This document shows, one piece after another, positions 37,406 to 48,594 of a stretch of 64,000 bases of DNA (positions are counted from its first letter, which is position 1; the number at the start of each line of letters is the position of its first letter). The DNA lies in contig OZ018323.1 of assembly GCA_963969495.1 (NCBI GenBank), positions 68,097,720-68,161,719 of the forward strand, in the 5' to 3' direction. The translations under genes were made by a program, and so were the position numbers. This stretch comes from Ceratothoa steindachneri (lineage: Eukaryota > Arthropoda > Malacostraca > Isopoda > Cymothoidae). The notes beneath the pieces are model-generated. The model did not search any database and had not been told where the DNA came from. It worked only from the letters and a program-made list of their open reading frames with translations.

Positions 37406-38699
37406 CGAGGGGTGATCAATAAGTTTTGCCATTCGGATATAAGGAAACGAGATATGAGGAAAAGTGTTTTATTATTTTTCAATATAACTACCCTTGACTT
37501 CAATGCACTTGCGCCACTTGTCCCTGAGGCTTCGAATTCCCGACAACCAGAAATGTTCCGACTGTTGTTCAATCCACTCCTAGATGGCGAGCTGGACATC
37601 TTCATCGTCCCCAAACCGGCGTCCACGCAGTGCAGCCTTGAGCTGGCGGAATAAAAAGTAGTCGCTAGGGGCCAGATATTGACTGTAGGCAGGATGGTTT
37701 AGCTCCTCGAATCCGCACTGGCGCAGGGCAGCTAGTGCAACTAAGGCATTGTGGACAGGGGCATTGTCGTGGAGAAGCAGGACAGCGCGTGTCAACTTGC
37801 CGCGCGGCTTCTGACGGATGCACTTCTTCATCCCAGCCAGTTCCTCGACGCAATATTGGCCTGTGATGATCCTTTCACGAGGCGCATAGTCCATCATCAA
37901 CACTCCCTCAGAATCCCAGAAGATGGTGGCCATGATCTTCTCGGCTGAGGGTTGGGTCCGGAACTTGATGGGGGTCGGAGAGCCTCTGTGCTTCCAGGCC
38001 ATGTTTTTGAGCTAGGTCTCGGGATCCCAGTTATGGACCCAAGTTTCATCACCTGTCACTATGCGTGACTCGAATCCCGCCGGGTCTTGGTTGTACACGA
38101 GCAGCAGCTATTCCGAATTTCGACGATGTTGAAGTCGATCATGGGGTGTAAGGTTTCTAGGCACCCAACGGGCAGAGAGCTTGTTCATGTCCAAATTGTC
38201 GTGGATTATGTTGATAACACTTCCATGTGATATTCCAAGTTTTCGCTCGATTTCTTCGACCTTCACCCTTCGATTTTCGAGGATCATCCTCTCCATACGG
38301 GCCACATTGTCCTCAATGGTCATGTCTGACGGGCGTCCTGGACGAGGGGGTCATCTTTAAGGGACTCACGTCCATGGGGAAACTCCCTATTCCAGCGAAC
38401 AATGGTTGCGTAGGAAGGGGCGGTGTCGGTGTACACTCCAACCATGCTTTCATGGATCTCTTTTGCATTCTTGACTTCCTTGTTCAAAGATTTGATCACT
38501 GCGCGGTGATCAACCTTCTCCATTGTTGAAAAATTTGTGACTGACGATCTGCGATCAGCTACTGCTTCTTAAATAGACGAGGCAGGAGCGTGCGGCTGCA
38601 GGTCCTGAATTGTCATAACTTGTCCTAACACCACCACAAACAGCCATTTCCCTTCCTCTGTTTACCTACCAATTTGCAAAACTTCTTGACCGCCCCTCG
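37406..38699 (-). mobile_element. Degenerate full-length mariner
   Basis: A 1294-bp element flanked by TA (37404-37405 and 38700-38701). The ends are CGAGGGGTGATCAATAAGTT on the left and, reverse-complemented, CGAGGGGCGGTCAAGAAGTT on the right. It belongs to the same subfamily as the deleted copy at 58453-59394. It lies exactly between the outer element's left end and a 5'-truncated inner CACTG element. Confidence 0.92.
37580..38523 (-). pseudogene. Mariner transposase, frameshifted
   Basis: The transposase (start MEKVDHRAV at 38523) is split over three frames: residues 1 to about 65 (38523-38320), the second DNA-binding block with ISHGSVINIIHDNLDMNKLS and RWVPRNL (38323-38108), and the catalytic part (38002-37580). 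The last contains LLHDNAPVHNA (second Asp) and the third-Asp region YLAPSDYFLF. The first-Asp motif lies around 38070 in a frame broken by a stop. At least two frameshifts inactivate it. The wording is near-identical to the deleted copy at 58630-59220. Confidence 0.88.
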
Positions 38700-38701
38700 T
38701 A

Positions 38702-41052
38702 TATGGGTGCATAGCACCATTGCTAGAAAGAAATTGCCTTCTGTATATCTCCATGTGCATTCAGAAGTTGAACTGACACAAAATGATGCATTTAACATAT
38801 AGAAACTCTAAAATTTATCATTCTCTTTAGGCGTAAACATATGATAAAGATAAATAGCTATGTTTTCTTTATTCCACAAGCATCATAAAGTTAATTGTAC
38901 TTATAATGCATGTATAAGAATGGTAAACAATGATTGAATGGCTAGTAAGTCAAAAATCGAATTCATAAACGTTGTCCATGGGATTTGCGTTTGAATTTTT
39001 TCTCAGGATTATCACGATACAACATCCAACAATGATCTCCCATCATGCCCTCATTGCAAAATCCTTGATAGCGCGTTTACATGGTCTTGATATCCTGGTG
39101 GAAACGTTCATCTTGCTCGTCACTTACGGCTCCAAGATTTTCTGGGAAAAAGTCTAGGTGCGAATGCAGGAAATGGATTTTAAGTGACATACGGCATCCC
39201 ATTTCTTTAGAAGATTGAAGAAGGTTTTCCACGCCATCTCTGTATGCAGATGACTTTTTGATGCCTAGAAAGTATGCACATAATCACTTAAAGGCTAGTC
39301 ATGCATTTAGTCCAAGAGGAGTGAAAGTCTTCTCGAAGTCAGGGTCTGCTAAAACCTCCTTGATTTGTGGTCCCACAAATATGCCTTCTTTTAGTTTTGC
39401 CGCGATCAGTTGCAGAAATCTTTTGCACATATATTGGAATCCCTGAAAATTGTCCTTAGCCATTGCTTTCACGAAGTTTTTCATTAGACCTAGTTTCAAA
39501 TGAAGAGGTGGCAGATCTATTTTCTGAGGCTCTACAAGGGGGACAGACTGAACACTGCTTATTCCAGGCTCATATGTAGATCGAAGTGGCCAGTCACGCT
39601 TGTCATAATGTTTTGCAGTGGCACGGCTATCCCACAGGCAGAGGAAGCAATAGTATTTCGTGAATCCTCCTTGCATACCTATTAGCATGCCTATGACTTT
39701 TTCGATCACTACAGATGTACCGCTGATGGGCTTAGCATGTTATGGCTATAAGAAGATAATCCATATTGTCATATGTCTCCTTAAGGTGGACAGAATGGGC
39801 AATATGAATGGAAGGCTTTACATTGCCATTGTGCAAGAGGACAGCTTTAAGACTTGTCTTAGAAGCATTAATAAAGAGACGCCAGTCAGACGTCTCATAT
39901 GTCTGTGACAAGGCTTTGAACAATCCATTTATATCATGGCAGTAGCAGAGAGGTCCATTAACTGTGAAGAATGAAGTTAAATTATGATTACGCTTTCTAA
40001 AGTAACTCACATGCACATTTTTCTCTAGTAAGAATTTTCCCTTTAGTCGAGATGCTAGAGGTTCTGCTTTCCCCTTTGACAATAAAGATCTTTCACAATA
40101 TCATTCAAATCTTCCTGAGTAAATAACTTTGGCTCAGAGTTAGCATCCTCATATTCAACATCTGCATCTAATGTGCATGCACCTTCAGTACTGCTATCAT
40201 CACTGATATCATCAGGTACGAGGCCATCATCAAGTGGAACTGGAATTCGAAAGGATACATCATGTGGAACTGGTGTCAGGCTGAATCCATGGTTGGATAA
40301 ACAATTTGGTGCTTGTTCTTTGAAAAAGACCCTTTTTGTGGCCACACTGCACAAATAGCAATCTTCGAGATGATCTCTGGGCTCTCCCCATATCATAAGA
40401 ACAGCGAAGGGCATTGGAGCTTTCTTTTTGTTAATCCAGTCACGTAATCTTTTAGAGCAGGAAGTACAAATTTGATGTGGTGCCCATGCTTTATCTTAGT
40501 CACCCAGAGCGCAACCGAAGGAGAGTTTGTAAATTTTCGTTATATCATTTGTGATAGTACGCTGCTGAGATTTTGTTGTAAAATGCCCGCATACATAGTA
40601 GAATTTATCTGGATGATTTTTGCCCTCTCGAGGCATTGTTACTGCTTTGTTGAAATATTTGGAAGCCTCTTATGATCAACGCAGAAGGAGAAACTTAGAA
40701 GATGCGCATCACACGAGGAACCTGAAAGCATAAAACAGAATTATAAATAATTGCGCAAAATATGCATGCGGGTTACAAATGTAAATGAATTTTTCTCGAT
40801 ACCCCTTTAACCAGCAAGAACTCACGAAGCATCTAGTTTACTCATCTTAGTAGTACAATAATGATGCATGCAATAGAGCAATACCAGTAATATACTACAT
40901 TTTATAATCGCAGGCGGCCATTTTGAATATTTGGCATATCTTAAAAACGGTACGTGCTAGAGCAAAACCGAAGACAGATTCGGATTCAACATGGAAAATG
41001 CATTTAGAAAAGTATAGTAAGGTCTCTGATGAAAAATGTGTGTTGACCAGTG
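38702..41052 (-). mobile_element. CACTG-ended element, copy 1 (left end lost)
   Basis: Closely similar to 55555-57895 over its whole length, with scattered substitutions and a few indels. The right end is TGTTGACCAGTG at 41041-41052, the inverse of the CACTGGCCAACA family end. The corresponding left 200 bp is absent: a mariner and the outer element's end lie there instead. It is embedded in a related element transcribed in the opposite direction. Confidence 0.82.
38963..40636 (-). pseudogene. Protein of the CACTG-ended element, copy 1
   Basis: About 555 codons, starting at MPREGKNHPDK (40636). Visible in order: CxxC-type zinc-binding pairs (YVCGHF, then ICTSCSKRL, then CYLC after a MPFAVLMIWGEP block), an acidic linker rich in Asp/Ser (about residues 130-190), KRNHNLTSFFTVNGPLCYCH, WRLFINAS, a GMLIGMQGGFTKYYCFLC block with a further Cys pair, DLPPLHLKLGLMKNFVKAM, and a degraded C-terminus. 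I know this wording as an abundant, usually unnamed protein in arthropod and cnidarian genomes. The element ends suggest it is a transposase, but I cannot name the catalytic residues. Stops and at least two frameshifts are present. Confidence 0.72.
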
Positions 41053-41660
41053 TTCTTGAAGAATTTAAATGCGGCAATTTTTTACTAACTGGTATTTTAA
41101 TTTTTCACAAATATCTGGGTCGTTGGACCAACGGCAGGAAAAGTTGTCTGAAGTGTGGAATTCTCATGGTTTGGAGGGAGCCGACAAACCATGTCACTAA
41201 CTGCTTCTTCTGTGTTATTGATTCAACTAGGATCAACAGAAAGAACCGGAGCAGCCTCAAGTATCCTGATCTTCAATCAACACGTCGTCTGTAGCTCATT
41301 TTAATGAAATTCAAGTACCTGTCTTTGGAACTGCAGTACCCCCTATTTCCAATCGATATTATCGATAACATTCAATATAATGCGACCTTTTTTCTTTAAT
41401 TCTTTTTTTATACTTGTACATTATATAATCCTTAAGCTTTTTAGCTGATGTGCTGGTTGAAGGTAGTGTTTCTGTTTGACTCTGCGTGTGTTGTGGTTTT
41501 ATATTCTTGAATGTGATAAAGTTTAGAATCAGTAGCCATCCCCTAGTTTATGAAAAAAAAATAATCCTTGTATAGAACTATGCGCTTTCACAGTTCCAGC
41601 GACGCGGTGTTTGGCTGTTGTGCGCATGCTCACATGTCCGAGATAGGAAGCTGCACCTTA

Positions 41661-41661
<1 letters not shown>

Positions 41662-41696
<35 letters not shown>
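41662..41696. repeat. (GA)n microsatellite
   Basis: About 17 GA dinucleotides inside the hAT element. Confidence 0.97.
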
Positions 41697-41879
41697 ACTG
41701 TGGCTCACGCAGTGACGACCCTGGTGTGCCGGCAGAAGGTAGTGTTTCTTTTTGACTCCGCGTGTATTGTGCTTAAAAACGTATTTATATTCTTGAATGT
41801 GATAAAGTGTAGAATTTAATACATATTTTTTTCGGTTCTTTTATTAATCAATTGAGCTGCTGAACTTTATTTTGGAAAA

Positions 41880-42148
41880 TAATCTTGATGATGTTCTTAG
41901 TGAAATTACGAAATGGATAAAAATCCTCTTGACAATTCCTAAGACTACATCAGAGGCAGAACGCTGCTTTCAACACTGAAAAGAATAAAAACTTTTCTAA
42001 GGAGTAATATGAATCTGAAAGACTAAATGCACTTGCAATGCTTTCAATGGAGAAGAAATTCCTCAGTAGTCATGCAGAGATCAAGGAGAAAATAATTAAT
42101 ATTTTCGCGCAAATTAAAACAAGAAGAATGGATTTCGTTTTTAAATGA
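41880..42148 (+). pseudogene. hAT transposase C-terminal (dimerisation) fragment
   Basis: Frames give LTIPKTTSEAERCF, then RIKTFLRSNM, LNALAMLSMEKKF and a basic end closing with a stop at 42148. This is the C-terminal hAT dimerisation domain as found in ZMYM1-like transposases. Two frame slips break it, and the N-terminal zinc finger and catalytic core are missing. Confidence 0.8.
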
Positions 42149-43600
42149 ATGATCAAGTTTGAACTGTAACAATTTAGGCTATAGTAAGTAAAAAAAAGGT
42201 TGATTTTGTTCTGTTTATGATTCTATCAAGTTTATCTATAAATTTTCTTATGCTATGTTTATTTCCTTTTACCAATATTTAAACAATGCTAAAAAAGTTC
42301 TGATGCAGCACCCCCACTAATTTTAGCTACGAGCTGCCACTGCTTCGGAGAACTTCCTGACATTAGTGACGAAGATTCGTCCAGTGTTGAAGAAAATGAA
42401 GAAAATAAGTGGTTTTGGCGATGATGCTCCACATCGTTCTTCTCATAAGGAACTAAATGATCTAGTTCGCGATCTCAGCTTGTCAACGTCCTCTGCCGAA
42501 CTGTTTCATCCAAAGTGAAGGAAAAAACTGTTCTCTGACAGTGCTCGCATCACTTTCTACCACAACAGACATCAAGAGTACCTCCGTTCTTTCTCTGAAG
42601 AGAAGTACTTGGTGTACTCTACAGATATTGCGGCGCTTCTGCATAAGCTTGGAGTGCCACAGTACCTGCCAGAAGATTGGAGACTGTCCATTGACAGCAA
42701 CAAACGATCGCTAAACTTTGTTCTGCCGCACAAGGGCAACCGGTTTGCCTCTTCACCCTTCGTTCAATCGGCTACACTGAAGGAGAAGTATGAAAGGATG
42801 AAGTAAGTGCTCGAGAAAATTTGTTATAGTAAGCATGAATGGTTGATTTGTGTTGACCAGAAGATGGTGAACTTTTTGTTGAGGGGTTCACCATTACCCG
42901 TGCTTTCTGTGCATATGGGATAGTATGAACCGAGCCCATCATTGCCCAAAGAAAGATTGGCCTTTACGGGAGGAATTTGTGCCTTGCAGAGCGAGGAACG
43001 TCATAAACAACCCTCTGGTGGACAGAGCCAGGATACTCTTCTGACCGCTGCACATCAAGCTTGGTTTGATCAAACAGTTCCCCAAAGCTCTGGACAAGCG
43101 TCATGGCTGCTTCACTTACTTCTGCTACGCTTTTCCATGATTCACCATGGAGAAGTTGAAAGCTGGGATCTTTGACGGTCCTCAACTCCGTCAGCTCAAC
43201 AGATATCCATAGTTTGTAAACTCAATGAACGAAGTGGAACTTGAAGCGTGAAAGGCTTTTATTCTGGTCATGAAGAACTTTCTTGTCAACAAGAGAACTA
43301 GGAATTACACAGAACTTGTCACCAACATGTCAACTGCTTTTAGAAGCCTCTGATGCTACATGAACATCAAAATGCATTACTTATCCTCACACATGGAATG
43401 GTTTCCAGAGAATCTGAAATCTGAAATAATTGAGCGGCGAGCAGGGGAAGAGATTCTATTGGGACATAAAAAAATGGAGATCTAGTATAGGGACGCTGAG
43501 ATGCAATCATGATGGCTTATTACTGACGGACCTTGAAGAGAAACATCCCTAACGCTGAGCATTCTAAGAGTTCGAAGAAACGGAAGCTCATGCTATGAAT

Positions 43601-43990
43601 TCTGAACTATGATGACCTTATATCCAATTTACATTACTTACATTTATAAATGTCTACGATTCAATGTACATTTATAAATGTCTACTATTCAATGTACACT
43701 AATAAATTTTTGTGACATTTAATTGATAAAACGTGTTAGAAAATGATGCATATTTTTATCTTAAAAACTATTTCGGATGAGAAATTATTTAAAAAATCAA
43801 CCTAAAATGTCCCCCAAAATTTAAACGATTTAGTAATAAGATCGGATTTTTTAAAAATCGACTTAACACAAAAATCTTACCTTATCCGAGGAAACGGATT
43901 TCATTTTCAGATTCAGCGGTGCAAAATTGTCCTAAATCAGCTGAAAAAATTTTAGACAACTTACAAAGATTTTTTGGGGGGTAACTCAAT
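43601..43990. mobile_element. Right end of the outer CACTG-type element
   Basis: 43905-43955 matches, inverted, the subterminal part of 37253-37403 (CAGCTGATTTAGG and GCTGAATC words). The expected terminal CCAGTG is not recognisable, so the boundary near 43985 is set by the point where the Jockey-like LINE sequence resumes. Confidence 0.5.
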
Positions 43991-45060
43991 GTTCCAGTTT
44001 TATTTTTGTTGTTTTGTAATTAGAGATGTAATGTTGGTGTTAAGGAGTTGGATTTCTTGTATTTGTTTTTTGTGAAGGGGCCCTTATTTGTCATAGGGTG
44101 TTTCGGGTTTTGATGCAGTCGGAGATTTCTTTGAATAAAGTTAGGGTAGTATGTTTTTCTCCGGCTGTGTGGAACGTGTTTTGCTCTGGTGCCGTTTATT
44201 GTTTTGTTGATGTGAGAGAGGGGTTTATTTAGGAAGGTGTAGTTGTTTATGGAGAAGTTTTGTAGTTTTTCTTCTATGTTGTTTGTGTATTTTAGCCATT
44301 TTTCCTTTTTGTAGTAAGTGTATGTGGTCTTGTGAGAGGTTGTGTAAGGGTGTGTGGTTTGGAAGGTTGTAATAATGGGTAGATAGTCGAAGGAGGGGTC
44401 AAGTAGTGTGATCAAGGTTGTTCTAGTGTAAAGGCGGGGCGATTAGGAAGTTATATCAGGGGAAGTGCTGTTCTGGGTGTGCTGGGGAGGTCGTCTGGTT
44501 GGTTGTGTGGTATTGTTTAGAATGGTTAGCGTGTGGAGCTGCTCTACAATCAACGCGTGTGCTTCTATTGTCAACTTGTTGTGTTCGGGGCCGTGTTGAG
44601 TAATGAATAGGTTTGGAAGTTGTGTGAATGGTTCTAGAGTAGTGATGGTGTTTGTGAAGGGTATTGTGTTATGTATTAGTGTTATAAGGCCGTAGGCTTT
44701 GGGTGTGGTGTCGTCTTTTGGTGGTGCATTGGTAGATTGTGGGTATATTTTGTTGCGGTGTTGTGTTTCCTGGATGAGGGCTATGTGTGTGTTGTGCTTA
44801 TGTAGGAAGTTTTGTAGTTCAGTGTGTTTGTTAGTGGTGGAGTGTATTTTCAGTTGTAGTATGTTAAGGGTAAGCTGATTTGTGTGTTATTTAGGGGGGG
44901 GGGCGAGGGTTCGAGGGGGAAGGGCGCACTGCCAGTTTCTGGTGTGGTGTTCTAAGCTGTGGAGGTTGGTGCAGCAGCGTTGATACGACCATTTGAGGCA
45001 TGAATTTTATTTTATGGACCCATGACTCCTTGTTGGCATGAGGTACATGTGTAAGTGGGA
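43991..45060 (-). pseudogene. Jockey-like LINE, endonuclease half
   Basis: Minus-strand frames carry LINE endonuclease blocks: HIALIQETQH at about 44790 (the catalytic Gln-Glu region), then FDYLPIITTFQ in 44415-44020 (the usual motif is S-D-H-L-P, so the catalytic His is Tyr here). A linker with SRRKTYYPNFI follows. The end of the frame connects in sense to 37252 and below (QYHKTNTTQLWRT). 44890-45060 includes a short Cys-containing frame that may be the end of ORF1. G- and C-runs at 44893-44902 and 45208-45236 are likely mutational. Confidence 0.65.
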
Positions 45061-45984
45061 GGATCCAGCAAGGAGGAGGAGAGTGGGGAGGATGGGTATC
45101 CGACACACTTTGGGGAAAAGATTTGAATGGTATGTGAAGAGGAGGAAGATGGATAGGTAGGTCGGAACCCAATTTGCCCATAAACCCCATTAGAACAGAA
45201 TTGGGTCCCCCCCCCTACCCCCCCACCCCACTCCACCCCAAAGGACTAATCTCGTCAAAATTAGGCAACGGTTGAACATCAATTCGCATTGAGGCTGAAA
45301 TAAATGAATCCAACCACCCAACCCCTCCCAACCCCTCTCAACCCCCCCCCCCGCCGATGGACATAAAACTCGGAATTTTTAGTTGTTTTATTTTGTGGAT
45401 CTAAATTTTGAATTGGCGGAATCAATGGACCGGGAAACTCCGAATATATACGCTAATTTTTCTTGCGTCCTTCAACGTCTGGCAAAACCACAACCCTATC
45501 ATGTCCTTCTTCCATACACACTACACATTACTCTTTTCCTCAGTCGTAAACCAGTCCGCACTCCCCTGAATTGAAGTGGTGGGGGCTCTCTTGGTTGGTG
45601 CCAAAATAGTGCTACATCCCCCTACCCCATTGCATTAGCCAGGGGGGGGTTTGAAAAACATTAAATGAATAAGGAGTAAATAAGAAAAACGAACAATGGA
45701 GAAAAAATTAAGAAATAAAAAAAAAAGACGAAACGTCTTTATTCAATAAAAAAGCAAAAACCAAAGAGAGAATTTCTGTCAGAAAAGAGGAACGGACAGT
45801 GGAAGTGCGGGAAGTGAAACGACGTGGCAGCCACATAGACAGAGGGTACTAGTGGGGGACTCGCAACTCTCCTAAAATAACTTAGTTTAAAGGAGAAGTA
45901 GGTCCGGGGGGGAGGCGGGAGAAGTGACGTCAGCTATTTTAATATCGCCTCTTCAAGACAACCAACGAGAACGTCGTATTTTAT
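45061..45984. other. No recognisable gene
   Basis: Contains C-rich tracts (45205-45240 and 45335-45352) and short frames I do not recognise. Confidence 0.45.
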
Positions 45985-46319
45985 TATTATAATTATGATA
46001 ATCATTATTATTATTATTAGTATTATTATTGATATTATTATTATTAGTAGTAGTATAATCATTATTATAATTATTAGTATAATTATGATAATCATTATTA
46101 TTATTATTATTAGTATAATCATTATTCTAATTATTATTATTTATATTATTATTATTATTAGTATAATCATTATTCTAATTATTATTATAATTATGATAAT
46201 CATTATTCTAATTATTATTATAATCAATTATTATAATTATTATTTATATTATTATTATTATTAGAATTATTATTTATATTATTATTATTATTATAATTAT
46301 TATTATTATTATTATTCAT
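45985..46319. repeat. Compound (ATT)n/(ATA)n trinucleotide repeat
   Basis: About 330 bp composed of ATT, ATA, ATC and AGT triplets. It reads as long Ile-rich frames on both strands, which is a composition effect. Confidence 0.95.
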
Positions 46320-46321
46320 AT

Positions 46322-46582
46322 TTAAAATGAAAGTGAAGATAAATTTGGAGGAAGTGTGAATGTGTAGATGAGATATCCTGTAGCCGCACATCCATCTGTT
46401 CGCGTTGGGGTCTGGAGGGGAACAATCTGCCAGATGTCAGCTGCTGCATCGTTGATTAGGATCCGCCTGACACCCCCTTCCTGGGAACCAACGAGGGCAT
46501 CTCCTGGTACATGGTTGAAAATGTCTCCTAAGGGATGATGCAAACGCGAGAGTACTAACCAGATGTCGCCATTCATAAACAC
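46322..46582 (-). other. 86-residue frame, unrecognised
   Basis: An open minus-strand frame of balanced composition (GDIWLVLSRLHHPLGDIFNH and a following Gly/Asp/Ala-rich part). It has the look of real protein, but I recognise no family and see no neighbouring exon. It runs into the trinucleotide repeat at its 3' end. It could be an eroded exon or a transposon remnant. Confidence 0.2.
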
Positions 46583-46589
46583 TAGCTGA

Positions 46590-46965
46590 AAGATAGTACA
46601 TGTACTAGCCGAAACGTACTCATGTAAAAGTACTAGTTGGCATACTCTAATTCAGAGGTAAAGTTCAAATGTACTATTTATTAATACTAGCTGAAAGTAC
46701 TAATTCAAAAGTAGAAGCTAAAAAGTATTAAATTAAAAGTACTAGTTTACATGTACTAATTCAGAAGTAATAACTGAAAGTAGTAGTTTAAAAGTACTAA
46801 CTCAAAAGTACTAGTTTACATGTACTAATTCAGAAGTAATAACTGGAAAGTAGTAATGTAAAAGTACTAACTCAAAAGTACCAGTTTACATGTACTAATT
46901 CAGAAGTAATAAGTGAAAGGTAGTAATTTAAAAGTAATAGCTGAAAAGTTGTAACTAAGAGTACC
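46590..46965 (+). repeat. Minisatellite, about 67-bp unit
   Basis: About five diverged copies of a unit containing AAAAGTACTAACTC, AAAAGTACTAGTTTACATGT and ACTAATTCAGAAGTAATAAC. It is rich in GTACT words. Confidence 0.85.
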
Positions 46966-48590
46966 AAAATACGTGAAGTGCCATCACGCTGGATTCATGA
47001 AGGGCAACAACCAATTATTCTGTCTGCATTTTAGCAGTTTTCGCCGACGATGCTTTGCCTTTATGTTCAAATGTAGTAATTTCCATTTGTTTACTGAATG
47101 TTAACTGATTTACTGCTGTTTGTGAACAGCATTTATATCTACTACACCCATCCATCATTTGTGATCAATTCATCTCAAGGAAGTTTGTGTACACTTTTAT
47201 GGTCTCGTATTCATGAAGCTTGAAATGCACTTTTGGCACCGAGAATGATGAATAACTACCTTTGTTATTCACTCTTCAAACCATCTTTTTATCTTTACCT
47301 ATCCTCTGTATCCATTCGTTCTTTTTTACCCTGTTGTGTCACTTTTTTCATTAAATTGAAGTTTCCTTGTCTTTTTCTTCAAGAATGTCTTGCTAACCGC
47401 TCTTTTGTGCGATAACCTTTAATAAATTGCTGTGCGGTTAGAAGTGTCCTATTCTTAATTTCCCGAATTTCGATCTTGCGGCTTTTTGAGAATGGCTGCT
47501 GCTTCTGAACATCGACGGAAGACTTTTGCAATCACGTTTCAGCATCGAAATGTGTTATTATCCCATTAAGCGATGTTTGTTGATGTCGAGAATACTGTAT
47601 AACACTATTTTCACTTGCTTGCTAACGTAGTAGTTCTAAGATCCTGTGTCATTTAGTCACTTCATGATAACATAGACATCCTCGCAATTCCCACGAGCAC
47701 AAGTTTGGCCTTACAGTTTTATGTGTTCTTTTTGTGTCATTGTTACGAAAAATCCGAATTCCCACCTCTCCCCATCATTAATGTTTATTCAGTGTCTGTC
47801 CCCTATTTTTTAACCTAACCTCACTAAGCCTATTTTCTACCGTAACCTCCACGAGTCTATATATTGGTCCTTAATTTATTATTTGTTCTTAATAAGTCAA
47901 GTCGTGAATAGTAAAACGAATGCAGAAACCAACCTCAATTAGAGAGAGAGCTTCGAATGAATACAATTCCTACGGCGACCGAAGATAACAAAAAATCTTC
48001 CAAAAGTTCCCTGAAATTGAGAATTATATATATACTATGCCTGAAATTTTAATTATTTTCCGGGGAAAATAAACCACTGCGACTATGTTATGATGCAGAT
48101 AAAGAGAAAGTGATTTGATGCATTTCCAATGAAGAAACAGTAGTTTAACTTAGCAACAGAAATGTTAAAACTGAAGCCAGAACAAGGAATTCTTGAAGGT
48201 GTGGTGGAATCACTGATAGTTTGGTGCATTGGTCGATGGTTTCAATCTACCTTGACAACTTCACCAATAATTCGACGTTTGTCCTTGCTTTCAATTGAGG
48301 CTCGTTTTAAAGGCACCTGTTTCGTCCTCATTAATCTACCATATTAGTTTCACTTTGTACACATACTAACATACAGAGAAGTGAAACAAATATTTGGAAG
48401 CTCAAAAGAAGTTTATTTAAATTTTTTCCAACTCTAATTTTTGTGTACACATATATTATTAACTAACAATTCTTTATTACACTTAAGAGAGTTAATAAAG
48501 ATATTCTTCAAATGAATATGACATTATACAAACCAAACAAATCAAATATAGGACAGAAATATGTATTTGGACACTAGATAGAGAGAGCCT
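46966..48590. other. No recognisable gene
   Basis: AT-rich sequence. Two frames of about 60 residues (47233-47415, 48162-48347) are unrecognised. Confidence 0.45.
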
Positions 48591-48594
48591 AATA

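Larger units (their letters stand above)
41331..42342 (+). mobile_element. Degenerate hAT element
   Basis: The right end (42308-42342) reads CACTAATTTTAGCTACGAGC then TGCCACTG, a typical hAT terminus; the left begins CTGCAGTACC. It is flanked by CTTTGGAA (41323-41330) and CTTCGGAG (42343-42350), an 8-bp pair with two differences, at the position where the host element's protein homology stops and resumes. Inside are a (GA)n tract and two copies (41466-41530, 41748-41826) of a repeat containing TTCTTGAATGTGATAAAGT. Confidence 0.7.
41053..43600 (+). pseudogene. Protein of the outer CACTG-type element, interrupted by a hAT
   Basis: Plus-strand homologue of the same protein family. 41053-41330 carries a FHKYLGRWTNGRKSC block, LKCGILMVWREPTNH and NCFFC (the Cys pair), and SLKYPDL. 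After the hAT insertion (41331-42342) it resumes with an acidic Glu/Asp/Ser stretch, FYHNRHQEYLRSFSEEKYLV, EDWRLSIDSNKRSLNF, then ILLPLHIKLGLIKQF in another frame (about 43030) and HMEWFPENL (about 43390). Stops and frameshifts are numerous. It is more diverged from the other two copies than they are from each other, so it represents an older subfamily. Confidence 0.7.

Noticed and set aside
45934..46264. Long Ile-rich frames on both strands
   Set aside because: Translation of a compound ATT/ATA trinucleotide repeat.
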